Below are positions 48,960 through 62,300 of a DNA stretch of 64,000 nucleotides, piece after piece (the stretch's first letter is position 1; each line of letters opens with the position of its first letter). The notes below the pieces were generated by a model, which saw only the letters and a program-made list of their open reading frames with translations, did not search any database and was not told the origin of the DNA. Source of the DNA: Lumbricus rubellus (Eukaryota; Annelida; Clitellata; Crassiclitellata; Lumbricidae); assembly GCA_945859605.1 (NCBI GenBank), contig OX243817.1, positions 25,682,343 to 25,746,342 on the forward strand. Reading direction: 5' to 3'. A program made the position numbers and the translations under genes.

Positions 48960-50310
48960 CCATGGAACCCCTAATAATAATAATTGCATTGTGCTTTCAT
49001 AGAGGATATATATATATATACTATATAGGCCTATGTGTGTTTGTGTGTTGCGTAGTAACCTTGTATAATAATAACATTATTGTATTGTGATTAAATTTTT
49101 AACGGTAAGCGGACGGACAATAAACAACTTGAGATACGCGGACGATATCGTACTCGTTGCTACATCAAAGGAAGCGCTCCAGCAACTAATGGACAGAGTG
49201 AATGAAACATCTAAGAAATATGGGCTGGAAATGAATATCAAGAAAACAAAAGTCATGGTAGTGAGCAGAAATCGAGAGAAGATAGTGATCACATGTAATG
49301 GAGGAACCTTGGAGCAGGTGGAGTCGTTCCGATACCTAGGAGCCATAGTGGAGGAGAGTGGAGATGGAGGTAGGGAAATAAGAGCAAGACTGGGGATGGC
49401 GCGAACAGCCATGGGGTCTTTGACTGCGCTGTGGAAGGATAGAGCAATTGGAAGAGGGTTGAAGCTAAGGCTTATGGGGTCATTGGTGTGGCCAGTGGCG
49501 CTGTATGGCTGTGAAACTTGGACGCTAAGGGTGGAAGACAAAAAGAGAATATCAGCATTTGAGATGACAACATATAGAAAGATGCTGAGAGTCAGCTGGA
49601 GGGAATTTAGAACAAATGAATCTATACTGGAAGAGATACAGCCGGAACGGCGCCTGCTGGAGGTGGTGAAGGCAAGGAAGCTGAACTACTTCGGACATAT
49701 GATCCGAGCAGACAAGCTGCCGGCATTCATATGTCAGGGCTATGTGGATGGAAAAAGGGCCCGAGGAAGGCCGAGAAGAAGATGGATGGATGACGTGGAG
49801 GAGTGGACGGGGATGGCGATGGTGGACTGCGTGAGGACCGCGAGGAACAGAGAGCAATGGAGGAGGATGACGTCGTCGACTCTGATCCCCGATCCGCAGC
49901 AATGAGGATGGGCACGACGACGACGACGATTAAATTTTCATATTGGGCCTATAGGCCTAGAGACTAAAATTTCCCATTGTAACCTCTCATAATGATTGTG
50001 GCCTATTGTGATTTCGTAGATTGCCATATTACTATTATATTAGTAACGTCTTATAATAATTGCATTGTGATTCATAGAGGCCATAAATTTCCATAGCAAC
50101 ATTTCATAATAATTGAACTTTGATTTCACAGAGACTGTAAAATATCCTAGCAGCCGCCTATGAATAAGTGCATTGTGATTTCATAGCTGCTGCAAGTTGC
50201 CATAGTATCCGCTATAAATTGCATCTTGTAGATTGCATTGTGGTTTCATGGAGGTGATGAATAATTGCATTGCGACCTCTAGTGATAATAATTGCATTGT
50301 GTTTTCATAG
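48960..50310. repeat. Degenerate about 50-60-bp tandem array split by a LINE
   Basis: Units like ATAATAATTGCATTGTGATT + TCATAGAGG recur at 48966-49085 and again at 49985-50310 with heavy divergence. The LINE fragment at 49100-49927 interrupts the array. Confidence 0.65.
49100..49927 (+). mobile_element. 5'-truncated LINE with reverse transcriptase end and TSD
   Basis: One frame of about 270 codons: LRYADDIVLVA (the YADD palm motif), FRYLGAIVEE, LYGCETWTL, LNYFGHMIRADKLP and GRPRRRWMDDVEEWTG, the usual order of non-LTR ORF2 C-terminal halves. The insertion starts inside the palm domain and ends in (GAC)n. GATTAAATTTT flanks it at 49089-49099 and 49928-49938 (11-bp TSD). The frame is open, so the insertion is probably recent. 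The clade is not determined. Confidence 0.87.
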
Positions 50311-50544
50311 AAGTTATTCAGTCACGTGACCGGCTAAGATTGGTTCTAGAGCGAGCGGGTATATGATGGTCAAGGCCGCGCGATGAGCAATATGGTATTA
50401 TTAGGCTAGGTTTTTTGACTGATGACTTTTGGCGCTGATGATATACCTTATTCTGGTCTTGAAATGTGAACGCTTGTGAGCGTATGCCATAGGCCTACGG
50501 CGTAAAAACGTACGCGTACCGTACGTTATGGAAAAGTTCTGTGG

Positions 50545-50890
50545 CCTGCAGTAGGCATGGGCGTAGGAGACGGGGGTCCAGAGGGGTGCCCCCAAATTTG
50601 GGGAAAGTCTGATTTTTCGGGTAAGCAGACCCGAAACACTAAAAAAAGTATTAAAAATTGTGGACAAAAGTACCGGATGAGTAAAAAAGGGCTTGTCGGA
50701 GTTTTCGGACAAAAAGTAACGGGAAATTTAAGAAGATTTTGGCCGGATGACTTAAAAAAAGGTCGTCAAAATTTTTTGGCAAACGTAACGGGAATTTTTC
50801 TTAAGATTTCGGCCGGATGAAAAAAATTTCGGGCAAAAGTCTAATTCCCCCCCCCCCCCCACTGCTGAAATGTCTCCTGCGCCTTTGCCT
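50545..50890. mobile_element. hAT-type MITE (CATGGGCGTAGGAGAC ends)
   Basis: Left end GGCATGGGCGTAGGAGAC and right end GTCTCCTGCGCCTTTGCC are imperfect inverted repeats. The interior has GGCCGGATGACTTAAAAAAG-type cores in tandem and a C-run. The flanks GCAGTAGG and CCTGTAGG match only partly. Confidence 0.6.
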
Positions 50891-50894
50891 GTAG

Positions 50895-51213
50895 GTATAT
50901 ATGCGTGGGCTCAGGTGGCACCTTGGTAACGTTAATGATCTTAAATTAAAACTGATGCAAATCTAAATTTGCGTCTAAAACACCGGAATTAGTGACTATA
51001 ATTATTATGCGCTGACTGTTGACAGCATCCATGGCTGACAGAGGAAGCCTGGAGCCCTGGACGGCAAACAAGACAATAATTAAGTTAAGTGTGATGGATG
51101 CGAAATTTCATCAGCAATGGATGGATGCATAATGCATATAACAAAAGCAGAAAGCTGCACGAATATACGGTTTATTTATATGCATAGGACTAATAGCCTA
51201 CTTGCATAATGCC

Positions 51214-51265
<52 letters not shown>

Positions 51266-51447
51266 TGCAAATACACACGTATCATCACGCTTATACCGTT
51301 TGATTAGGTTAGCTTTTATTTGATGTGATTAGATTAGATTGGAGATAGATCATAATACGTTTGATTTGATCATGTCAGATTTAATTGGATTAGGCTATAG
51401 CTTATTTTGAACAATGTAGGCTAGATTAGGATATTCTAGACTTCATT
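50895..51447. other. Gene-free stretch with (TA)n
   Basis: No gene seen. A (TA)n tract lies at 51218-51262; around 51300-51440 TTAGATTxGAT-type motifs recur loosely. Confidence 0.6.
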
Positions 51448-51680
51448 GTGGGATGCGGTGCGGTGGTATAGTGGGTATACGTTCGTCGCCTTGCGGCCGG
51501 AGGGTTACAGGTTCGAATCCACCTCAAGTCGCTGCGTATACGGACCTTGGGCAAGTCCTTCACTCGCAATTTCTCAGCGCTTCGGAGTGAAAACTCAGAT
51601 GTAGTGTCCGCGTTGCAGTCGGGAGCGCCTCTGAGTAGAGAGCTTGAAGGGGGCTATAACAAGTGCACATACAAACAAAC
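51448..51680 (+). mobile_element. tRNA-derived SINE, copy 6
   Basis: Starts GTGGGATGCGGTGCGGTGGT, box B GGTTCGAATCC is perfect, then CCTTGGGCAAGTCCTTCACT and the tail GGGCTATAACAAGTGCACAT. Confidence 0.82.
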
Positions 51681-51716
51681 ATAACATTTATCTGCATTGA
51701 TGTAGAGGCTACTCAC

Positions 51717-51743
51717 CTCTTTGACGGCTCTTGAATTATCCAT
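51717..51743 (-). CDS. Candidate first coding exon (MDNSRAVKE)
   Basis: On the minus strand CATAACATGG gives a plausible start. Nine codons follow, then AAAGAG|GTGAGTAG, a near-consensus donor. The exon ends in phase 0. It could be the first exon of the ninjurin-like gene at 31544, whose candidate acceptor (TTCAG|TTG) is also phase 0; the Polinton would then sit in a 20-kb intron. The evidence is thin. Confidence 0.25.
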
Positions 51744-52644
51744 GTTATGCTGCAGATGCAAACCAGTTCCACAGCGTGATCACTAAAAGCCTCCTATAAA
51801 AGAATTAGCCTATTATTGAATACAGGTCTAGTTCTTCCGGTTGCAATGTTAGTCCTACGTAGGCCTACGACGGAAGTAGCAATAGCACTGGTGACCTATC
51901 ATCTCTCTGCTCTAGAGAACAAGACCTATCATGCAGAATGAAGATGAAATCGTCGATGCATGTTCAAAACAGACTAAAATAATTCTTGAAGGTTTGCGCA
52001 AAGTACACAGTCATGCAGATCCATCCGCGAACTGCAAACGAAATGTAATGCCTAACGTGGACCTAAAACGTTTACATTAACACTTTAGCCGCTTAGCGAC
52101 AACCGTATACTAAAAGCACCTGGGAGACCAGCGCAGTCGGTCGTTAAAGTGTTAAGTAAATACACGCGCCAGTTATTATTATAGTCGATAACTGTAAGGA
52201 CATGCCTGCTGGTGCGCATGCGTGCCGTTGTACTTAACAAAGCGAGTCTTGTCGCAGTGGTCCGGTCGTCTACATGTATTGCCGCGTATAACAAGAGACT
52301 GAATGCGACGAATCTGGTTGGAACTGTGCTGTGGATGCGGATTCGGTCGTAAACAAGTGCTTGTGAAAGCGGAGAATAATTCTCCCGAACAAACCGGCGG
52401 AGAGAGCATGAGCGAGAAAGATGATCGATGACGAATCAATGACTGCTGCAGCCGCGTTTCATATGTGTATACATGTACCACACGACGCATGCATGCAAAC
52501 ACAAACCTCACTCACTCTCGCTGGTCTCTTCCTCCTCCAAGGATCCAACACCACCAGCAGCAGCAGAATCAGCAGTCCGTCATGCCCGTCAAGCCTTCTA
52601 AAAGGTCTACACAGTCATGTATTGTCAGAGATGTATATCTATCT
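51744..52644. other. No supported gene
   Basis: Several short frames but no recognisable domain or splice-supported exon. A GCA-rich stretch lies at 52550-52575. Confidence 0.4.
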
Positions 52645-52863
52645 ACAGGGTGCGCCAAAAAAGACGACCCCCTAATCGTCAAAAAACGTTGGGTGGCTTC
52701 ACTAAAAGTCTTATAACTTTTGTTCTGTTTGAAATATTTTAATGAAATATGGCCATCTGGTGTAAATATGAATTGTCTTTAAGACCGTAACATTTCATTT
52801 CGAAATTCTTACTTTTGGTCAAGATATTGGCAAAACTCTTAGGGGATCTTTTTGCGCACCCTG
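52645..52863. mobile_element. Mariner-like MITE (CAGGGTGCGCCAAAAA ends)
   Basis: 219 bp between CAGGGTGCGCCAAAAAAG and CTTTTTGCGCACCCTG, imperfect inverted repeats of mariner style. The left flank is TA; the right flank is CA, so the TA duplication is not intact. There is no coding capacity. Confidence 0.55.
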
Positions 52864-53324
52864 CATATGCCATGCACGGCGGCGGCGGTTGCAGGCGGCG
52901 GACAAGATGATGCGACCGGTGCTGCTGCGGCAGGAACTGTTCCGCGAAGAAGGCTGACATATTGGTGGGCGGGGTTTAAATTAATTGCGGCCTCAAAAAC
53001 CGTTGCAGATGAAGGCGTGGATATAGTGCGAGCTATATATAGGATCTCTTTCATGGTCTGTCCGGATGTCCGAATGTACGCTTATCCGCCTGTCTACATA
53101 CGTCTCCCTCTGTCTCACTTCTTTATCTCTGTCTCACTTCCTCTCATCCTTTGCCTCCTTCCGTATTTCCCTCATTTTCCCTCTGTCTGTCTCTGTGTCT
53201 TTCTGCCTGCCTGCCTGCCTGTCTCTGTCTCTCTTTCTCTGTATGTCTGTCTCTTCTTTATATATGTCTGTCCGTCTCTTCTCTGTCCGTCCGTCTGTCT
53301 GTCTGTCCATCCGTCCGTCCGTCC

Positions 53325-53529
<205 letters not shown>

Positions 53530-53632
53530 CCCATCGTTCTATTATTTGTTGCACCTTGAAAGGCATGTGGTCATTGAACATGTACGTGCGTGGAGATCCA
53601 TCCTGCCGAGATCAATATCAGGTGGTCCTATA

Positions 53633-53726
<94 letters not shown>
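53633..53726. repeat. (CTG)n trinucleotide repeat, about 31 units
   Basis: Pure GCT/CTG run of about 94 bp. No coding context can be shown, so the poly-Ala frames are not called. Confidence 0.95.
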
Positions 53727-53727
<1 letters not shown>

Positions 53728-53869
53728 AACTAAGACTATACGGTTGCTGCAGCAGCGGATATACATCTATGGTCCGTACAGTATAGTACGGTGGTGTTTA
53801 TCATCCACGGCTTGTCTCGTAAAATCAATTGATGTTCGTGATACGGCGCCAGACTGACGCATTGAACAT

Positions 53870-53870
<1 letters not shown>

Positions 53871-53917
<47 letters not shown>

Positions 53918-53980
53918 TATATATACATGTATATCTACCACGCTCTGTGCTATATACCAAATTGCATTACTCAGCCATTG

Positions 53981-54041
<61 letters not shown>

Positions 54042-54062
54042 TATATATATATATAATTATAT
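53871..54062. repeat. (TA)n tracts
   Basis: Two long TA runs (53871-53932 and 53983-54062), the second ending in TATAATTATA palindromes. 54063-54528 shows no gene. Confidence 0.92.
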
Positions 54063-54528
54063 AGCAGGCCATTGTCGTTGTTATGCGGGTCGCGTTCAGT
54101 CGATTGATTTCTAGAAGACTTAATGCTGCTTAATTCTCTCATCATGATACTTGGTCTACTTGGCCAAGGAAACAATGAACATAAATTACCTATAATTGAG
54201 GCCTAGCTGTGTCTTTTCGTATAGACCACGGCCTATGTAGGTTTAGGCAACGACTACGTGCACGTCTGTTGTAGCCTAGGCCTACTCGAGGCTATATGGC
54301 CTGCAGAAAACAGCTGGGCAGGCGTAAAAAAATTTCTCAATGCATACGTACATATTACGCACTCTACCCGCGTGGTATACTCGGGGGCGTATTATACAAA
54401 TTATTTTTTACGCAGCCAAATTGTGTACCTTCTTGACCGCTATATAATTACAACGGCGTCGTTTCTATCACTTATGCGTGATGGCGATAGTCCATGGTTG
54501 TGGTCGTGGTGACAGTGCCTGTAGCGTT

Positions 54529-54763
54529 CAAGGGCGGATCCAGGGGGGGGGGCAATCCGGCCATGGTCCCCATTTAGAATTGCCCATGTATCGTGGCTCC
54601 CGCCATTTGGTTTCAATAAGCTTTCTGACAATATTTCAATATTTCGACCAGATGACTAACAGAAAAAGTCATCAACTTTTTTGGCGGATACGAAAAAAAA
54701 TTCCACACCTAAGGCCAAGAATTTTTGGCCCACCCCCGTCCAAAGTTTCCGTATCCGCCCCTG
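54529..54763. mobile_element. hAT-type MITE (CAAGGGCGGATCC end)
   Basis: Termini CAAGGGCGGAT and ATCCGCCCCTG are inverted. The flanks GTAGCGTT (54521-54528) and GTAGCGGT (54764-54771) match at 7 of 8. The core CAGATGACTAACAGAAAAAG followed by TCATCAACTTTTTTGGCGGA is the shared family motif. Confidence 0.75.
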
Positions 54764-55059
54764 GTAGCGGTGGTGGTATACTAGTAGGCTAGTGGTAGTC
54801 ATAGTTGTTGGCCCTAGTAGTAGCGGCAGCAGCAGCAGCAGCAGTAGTATGCGTATAGTAGACTACTAATAGTGGCTGATGTAGCCTAACACTGTAAGCC
54901 TAAGGTGCAGCAGCAGCAGGCCTAATAAATTTATAGAAAAACAACGAGGATGACGATGACGACGACGATAATGATGCTGAGTAATTATAAATTTCAGTGT
55001 TGAGTGCTCAGATGAAAGCTTTCCTCCCGCAGTTGATTATCGCTCCTTCCCGGGCGTGC

Positions 55060-55285
55060 ATGGTCACTGCATGGTCACTGTATGGTCACTGCATGGTCAC
55101 TGTATGGTCACTGCATGGTCACTGTATGGTCACTGCATGGTCACTGTATGGTCACTGCATGGTCACTGTATGGTCACTGTATGGTCACTGCATGGTCACT
55201 GTATGGTCACTGCATGGTCACTGCATGGTCACTGCATGGTCACTGTATGGTCAATGCATGACCACTGTATGGTCACTGCATGCCG
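55060..55285. repeat. 11-bp minisatellite (TGGTCACTGYA)n
   Basis: About 20 units alternating TGGTCACTGCA and TGGTCACTGTA. It ends about 60 bp before the left end of the next transposon. Protein frames reading through it are artefacts. Confidence 0.92.
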
Positions 55286-55492
55286 CCACAGTATACGTGA
55301 ATGTTTGTCTTCAACACCAGCGGCGCACTGCAGCGGGTAATATGGGGGACTCTGTGAGCAGTTCCTCAAGTGAAAATTGGTGGCGCCACTATGCACACCT
55401 GTCTAATAAGTTGTGGTCGTTGTCGACCATGCGTTCAGCGTTTACACTGTTTGTGTCGATAGCGTGACGAGAGAATTAAAATTTGATTTATC

Positions 55493-58400
55493 ATGGATAA
55501 ATACGCAAATTGGACGCTAGAAATGCTGAAAACTGAGTTGAGGCTAAGAGGAGCCAAGATTTATGGAAGAAAACACGAACTTGTTGAGCGGTAAGAACTA
55601 AGAAGTAGCTAAACGAAACTCAAAAATTCCAATCTGGGACTGCCTAGTCCAATATTTAAATTGAATTGTTGTCTGATATTTACACCATAAATTTATAATA
55701 AATTGCTGCTATTTTTAATATTACAACGGTAATCTATCGTTTTAGTTTTCAGAGAAATAAATTATGCCACATCTTTTGACTGGTGCAGCATGATTATTTT
55801 TCATCAATCCGGTTGCTTTGGCACGAATCATTCTCATAACCATTTAGGGAAGAATTTATTTTATCAATTCAGCTTCTATTTAACAATTACTGTTTTTAAA
55901 CAACCCATCTTCTATGTATATAACAGTTATTTTCCATTAATCCAGCTCCAATTTCAGGGTTAATAATATCATAAAGCCAACTTCTAGTTCTAGTTAAGTA
56001 AACATTATTTTCATCAATGACACTTCTATTTGGTTAGAATTTGTGTTGTCAATCCAACTTGTATGCATCAACGCTAAATCCCAGGCATTGTTGAATAATT
56101 TATTCCGCTAAAATTACCATTATTCACTATTATTAATATCATTACTGCAATTATTATTATTATCATTTTTGTTATTATTACTATTATCAGCTTTTAAGTT
56201 ACAGTGAAGTACTAAATGAAAGCATGCTGGAAAATATTCAAGGAAGAGCGGTCAGGGTATTATAAGCTACCAGCTTTCTCTGGCTCCTGTTGCACTGTTA
56301 GAAACTTAGTGTTTCACAATTGATTAAACTGTTATATTTTTTGTGTGCAATAAATAAATTCATTCATTCAACTAGTTCAGGAACAATTGACCTGTTATTG
56401 TAATATTGGAGGTTCAAATGTGATTTATTATCGGAATAATATTATGGACCCAGAACAATGAATTATATGCACTGGGATTTAATAAGCAAAAAGTTCGGTC
56501 ATTTTTACAATCGTCATACATGTTTCTGTTGCCTAGATTGGAAGCATACGACCGCAATTTCAATTTCAAAGATCAGAGTCAGATGGATGTGGAAATTGGC
56601 TCGTACAGTATGCAGCTGCCCGACTTGAAACTGTACAGAGACATCAACCAATCAACACAGGTTTAAAGCAGTCCAAATTCTTCTGCCATTTGCATCTTTG
56701 TGGTTTTGTGAATTTAGATTTTCAGCCAGAACTGAAATCAAATATAGAAAGAGGGAGAGACTTCTTAGAATCGACAATAAAATACGAGTAGGATTATCAT
56801 CTCTGGAGCCTCGTGTTAATTTTATCTGCTGACTGACTAGACTCATTAGAGTAGGCCTATCATTAGACAATAAGAACAATAAAATTATAATTTTATTAAA
56901 TAAGAGTGGCAAATGGATTTTTTAAATGGTTATTATTCTTAAGTGTGTTGCGAAAATTTCTATTCTTTATTAGTGTGCCGCAAGCCAAAAAAAGGTTGGG
57001 AATCACTGAAATAAAGGTTATTTACTTAATCACTGTCAGACTCTTGAGCACCAACAATTAGCAAGTATGCTGTGTATATCTGCAGAAGGTACATTTTGCA
57101 GCTGTAGGAGAAATGGTAAATATACTTGCATGATAGCATTGCATGTAGGCAAAGTCTTGTTGGTCTACTGCTTTACAAATATGGACAATTAAAAAAATAT
57201 TGGCATTGTTTCAGTCATGTTTGTGCTCAACTGAACGAGTTCCATTGTCTGTTTGTGTCAACACAATATGAGTATATCTTTTGAATGGCCTTCATCCGCA
57301 CTTAAAGGCTAAACTAAGGACTCGTTTTTTTTCTTATCAGTCTCTGGTTCTTTAAAGACAATTACTAACACTTACATCTCACCTTCGGACAAGTATGGAT
57401 CTTTCTGCTGAGCCCTGATACAGAACAGTTATCGGCTCACGTGCATTTCATATCATGAAGAAATGGAAAGGGGATGGAATCAACTGTCACAGCTCATTCA
57501 TTTCCTTCCTTCATTAAGCACCTACTCAATATTTCCCTTTGGCCTTTAAGCGCTTGGGCGTCAGTAACTGTGTCAACGTAAAGATATAATGTTTATTTTT
57601 TTACAGATCCCAGTTATTGAAGAAGATGCCGTTAATGCCTACTTGGCTCAATTCGACAAAAGACTTGACGACAAAGCAATTAACATCTACGAAGAAAGAT
57701 TTCTTCAAAGTGCACGAGCAGTTATCCAGGACAATCGGGTGTTTGTTCGTGCACGCTGCTTTGCTGAGATGAAGAAATCGGTGACTTATAATGTGGATAT
57801 AATTACATGCTGTGGTGGAATTGTTCTGGAAACTCAGTGCGAATGTGGTGCTGGGCTGGGTCCAGATGCGCACTGCAAGCATGTCATTTGCGTACTTTAT
57901 GGACTAATACAGTTTGCCAAAGTGGGAAACTTGCTAGTGCAGGAGACATGCACTGAGCGACTGCAAACATTTAATAAGTGCAAACGCTACAAGGGGTCGC
58001 CTCTTAAAATTAAAGACGTAAAATTGCGTAAGTCGCATTCACAGGGGCGTTCCATTTCTGCCTTGGCCACATTTGACCCAAGACCACAACAATTACAAAA
58101 CACAGTCACATATCAAAGTTATTTTCGAAACCTGTGCATTGCACAATCTTGTACAAAATCTATGCCAATAAGTCATCTTTTCCCACCGGCAAATTTGTAT
58201 GCTCTGAACAACGACCATGACTACGATGCCCTGACACCTGAGGACACATTTTTAAAGAACAATCACCTCAGCACGATAAGTGATGAAATGCAGAAGGACA
58301 TTGAGAAGACTACCGTAGGTCAATCAAAAGTAGCGTTGTGGCATGAAGTAAGATCCATGCGTATAACGTCGTCACATTTTGGAAGAGTTTGTAAGGCCAC

Positions 58401-58953
58401 CGATAGAACCGATCTACTCAAACTTGCCAGGCAACTCATCTCACCATTACAATTTCATTCTGCAGCCACAGATCATGGTATGAAATATGAATCAGTGGCC
58501 GTTAAGCAGTTTGAGCAGTTATTTGGAGTGAAAACAACAGATTGCGGGGTTGTCATCTCCACAAGTCACCCATACCTTTGCAGTTATCCAGACCGTTTGA
58601 TTGATGATGACCACGTTGTTGAAGTGAAATGCCCTTTCAGTGCAAAAGATCGTCCTATTTCACCCTTATCTGTTCCCTTCCTTGAAGACAGCAATGGCCA
58701 ACTGACATTGAAAAAGACGCACAATTATTATTATCAAGTTCAGGGTCAACTGTTCTGTACCGGAAGACAAGTGTGCTTTTTTGTTGTTTACACTTTGGTG
58801 GACATGAAGTGTATTAACATTTCACGTGATGCTGATTTCATTGCAGCAATGCTGTCACCTCTGGAACATTTCTACAGTCATCATTTTAAAAGAGCTTGTC
58901 TTGACAAGTTCTTTTATAAAGACTACGACACATTCAACTTTGACAGCATTTAA
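55493..58953 (+). CDS. SAP-SWIM-YqaJ nuclease protein of the transposon (3 exons)
   Basis: Exons 55493-55590, 56537-56660 and 57607-58953 join in phase at GT..AG sites (ERLEAYD and NQSTQIPVIEED at the junctions), giving 522 residues. Exon 1 encodes a SAP-like DNA-binding motif (WTLEMLKTELRLRGAKIYGR). Exon 3 has a SWIM zinc finger (CECGAGLGPDAHCKH) and a YqaJ/lambda-exonuclease-type domain: MRITSSHFGRVCK, HGMKYESVAVKQFE, SYPDRLI...VVEVKCP (the PD-ExK site) and YYYQVQGQLFCTGR. Role: probable nuclease partner of the transposase, perhaps in strand processing. It converges with the transposase gene, 370 bp apart. There are no visible lesions. Confidence 0.85.
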
Positions 58954-59322
58954 TGTACATCTGACAGCAAAGAAGGACATTGATACACAGGACTATAAAC
59001 CTAATTATGTACAGTTGTGTCCCTAGAATTTGGACGATAATTGGTTTCTAGAACATTTCTCTTCTTGTTTGCATTCAATTAATTACATATATGAAGGCAT
59101 ATTGACGAATAATATTTACAAAGTAAGAAATTGCCGTTGGAGAATCCAGACATAACCTTTAGTATTAGAAATGGACTTTGAAGTGCTGCAATGTTTATGA
59201 TTGAAAGTAAATTCTACGTTAACAATATTTTCACGTGTAACCAGTCTTGTTATATGGAATTCTTGATCGAACAGTAACATCATAACAGAATGTTATTCTA
59301 TTTATCCAATCTTTATCACATT

Positions 59323-62300
59323 CTAAGCATTTTTTGAAACAATGCAACTGCGGAAATTACATAGCATGTAGCAGACAAATATTATATCAGATGACAATTG
59401 AGTTTCTGAATGGTTCATTGGCTGTGTTAAAATTTTGTATGTTTTACCCAGACCGATAATTCGTTCAATGTGAACTCTTTTGCTACTTACTTTCCTGTCA
59501 TGTAGGATTGTTTTACTTTGCATCTGGTTTTTGTTTTTGAAGAACGTTGGAATGTTAACCTGCACGTTGAATGGTGCAAACATATCTTGCACAACAAATC
59601 CCTTATCTGCCATAATGGAGTCCCCTGAATCGCATAAGCTGGGCAAGCCGCTGCGTTCTACTATTTGCCTATCACTTGTAGATCCACCATATGCGGGTGA
59701 TACGAATGACACGAGACCTGATGGGGTAGCACCAACCAACACCTTCACTGTGCTGCGGTTCTTATATGTAGAAAATGTAGCTTGTTGGGCTAAGGGTAGT
59801 TTCGGAGTTTTCACAGGACATTCAGTGCCATCCAGCACAACACGTGTTTTTGGGAATTTTCTCCGAAAGTCGGAGGGCATAAAAAAATTAACCAGATCAC
59901 GTGAGGGCCACAAATTCAGCTCCCTCCACTGGAGCGACATGAAACGAACCCATGTGCAAAAGACATTGTAAACCTGGCTTTCACAAATGCCAAACATAAT
60001 GCTTAATTCAAAGTTCGTAGTGTACCTACGAAGTTTCATCAAAACCATGAGAAACTGGTCCTCTATGCAGATATTATCCACATCACCATACATGTAAGTT
60101 AAGGAATGAGACGCTGGACCTAAACTTGCAAGAACAAACTGAAATTTTGCATAGTTTTCCAGTCCCGTATAAAAATGAATTGCCTTATCGTTGTTACTTA
60201 TTGACAAGACTGTAAATGATTGCTTTTCCGAAGTTTGGACAGACACATGGGCTGTTTGTATGGCCTCATTCAGCGTCTGAGTCTCTGCATCTGTCGCCTG
60301 CTTGCTGCTCGAAATCGTAGACTCAGCAACTACTTCGACCGCCAATCCAAGAGTTAATTCGTTATCCATATTGAAATCATTGATTTCACAGTCCGGGAAT
60401 TCAGCTGATAGTTTCCTTTTCTTACTGCACCGAGTCTCTAGTCGTGTTGTCCTACGCAAGGCGTGAACAGAGGGTTGAGGAGTCCAAGCAAACTGACTTG
60501 GGACTGCTGATTCTCTCAACACTTTTCGTAGCGGTTTGTAACCTAAACAAACAAAGTAAAATAGCATCAATTGGTATAATACTTATAAAAACAGCATTAT
60601 TGCTTAGTGGCTTTTAACCTGCAAAAGACGGAAAAACTGCTATACTATTTTTGGATTTATAAAGCGCCTCTCAAAGTACAACCTAATCAGAGGTGCAAAA
60701 AAATCTAACATGTCTTTCTTATAAACCCACCTACTAACAATGAAGAAAACAAGGGCGGCCAAGGAAAAGGTGGATGGATGAGATTCATAAAACTACAGGA
60801 ATCAACTTGGTAGAACTAAGGGAAGCGTCATCAGAAAGAAAGCAATGGAGGAAATAGATCATGTCGGTCGCTAGAGCTCAGAGAGCTGAAAGCACAAGGT
60901 AAAAGGTATAAAAAATGATGATACCCAACATTTGAGTTTCCTAATCCTTCTATTTACTATATAATTCAATTCATTACTTTTTGGCTTATAAGTGAAAAAT
61001 TACTTCGAAACAACTGAAAATGTGTTGCCACCACACCTAGCAGTAATGACAATAAAAGCGTGGGTAATCCTGTAGTTTAGCGTCGTTATTTTTTCCAACA
61101 TGAGGATAGTAGAAAAGTGTCATTACGCAACTCTCATGACGCGAAATGTCTTTATGCGTAGTTTTCGCCCAAAGTGACCAAAAAGCTCTTATGAATATCG
61201 TCTGCACGAAAGCAATTACGGTACACGAACTCATGTAAATAGGAGGGGAAAAGTGCCCTACTGGTGCCAAATTGTCGTTTGAGCTTGCGCTTGGCGCGCA
61301 TCCATAAATTTTTGTATGTTCTGCGTATGCACACTGTCGTCATTGGGGTTGACAAAGTTGTGCTGATGCACGACCACAGAATGCTGGTAAATCCCGTTCT
61401 GTATCCGCTCGATGTTGGCGTAAGCAGCCCATCCGTCTGATACTATATGTGACCCGGGTAAAATATGTTGTTCGATGCATGCTGCAAGCGTGTCAGCTCG
61501 ACGATTCGGCACTTCCACGAGAAAACAGCGCCCACTTTCCCTCTCTATGCCGCCGAAAACCCAGTGCCCCTCTCTCCATTGGCCACGATGAAATTTCCTA
61601 TAAAAGTATTTTGATTTATCAATTTCCACTACTATTGGGTCGCCGTATGTCGAATGCAGTCATAACTTCGTTGTTCGGCACAATATTTACGACATTTGTA
61701 TTACGCCGTTGTGGCCCTGCCATGTTATAGGCTAACACTGAAGTAAGTTTTGTAATGAAGTTATTCAAACAAAATGGCTGATTTACGTCATACGTTGACG
61801 TCATATTGAAAGTGCGGGATTATCGGGAGAAAATTCCTTGAAAAAAATTAACGACGCTAAACTACAGGATTACCAAAGCGTGTTCTTTTCTGTTTTGCTC
61901 TGTGTTATTGCTTAAATTACTATTGGCTGTTTTGATGACATTGGATTTAAAAACATAGATTACAAGTGCAGGGAATGTCTTGCAAATTATATCCATTGGT
62001 ATGGTACTGTTATTGTTGGTGATGGTGGGGAACTAAAGTAAGCCAGCATGATGTGTCGTACATCGTTACTTCAGTACATGTGTTATTAGGCATGGTTATA
62101 GTAAGCGGGCCCCTATGTTAATGAATGACTGTACTAACCATATCCCTAACCGGCCATCACGATGCCTAGCCTGACTCTAACCGACCCTCACGATGCCTAA
62201 CCTGACCCTAACCAACACATAGAGACCCGCTTACTATAACTAAGCCGTGTTATTAAATATATTACCATACTTTTTGGAATTGTAAACATCCCACATAGCC

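Noticed and set aside
49077..49915. Minus-strand frames opposite the LINE
   Set aside because: Antisense shadows of the reverse transcriptase frame.
55056..55467. MVTAWSLYGHC-repeat protein
   Set aside because: Translation of the 11-bp minisatellite; no unique coding sequence.
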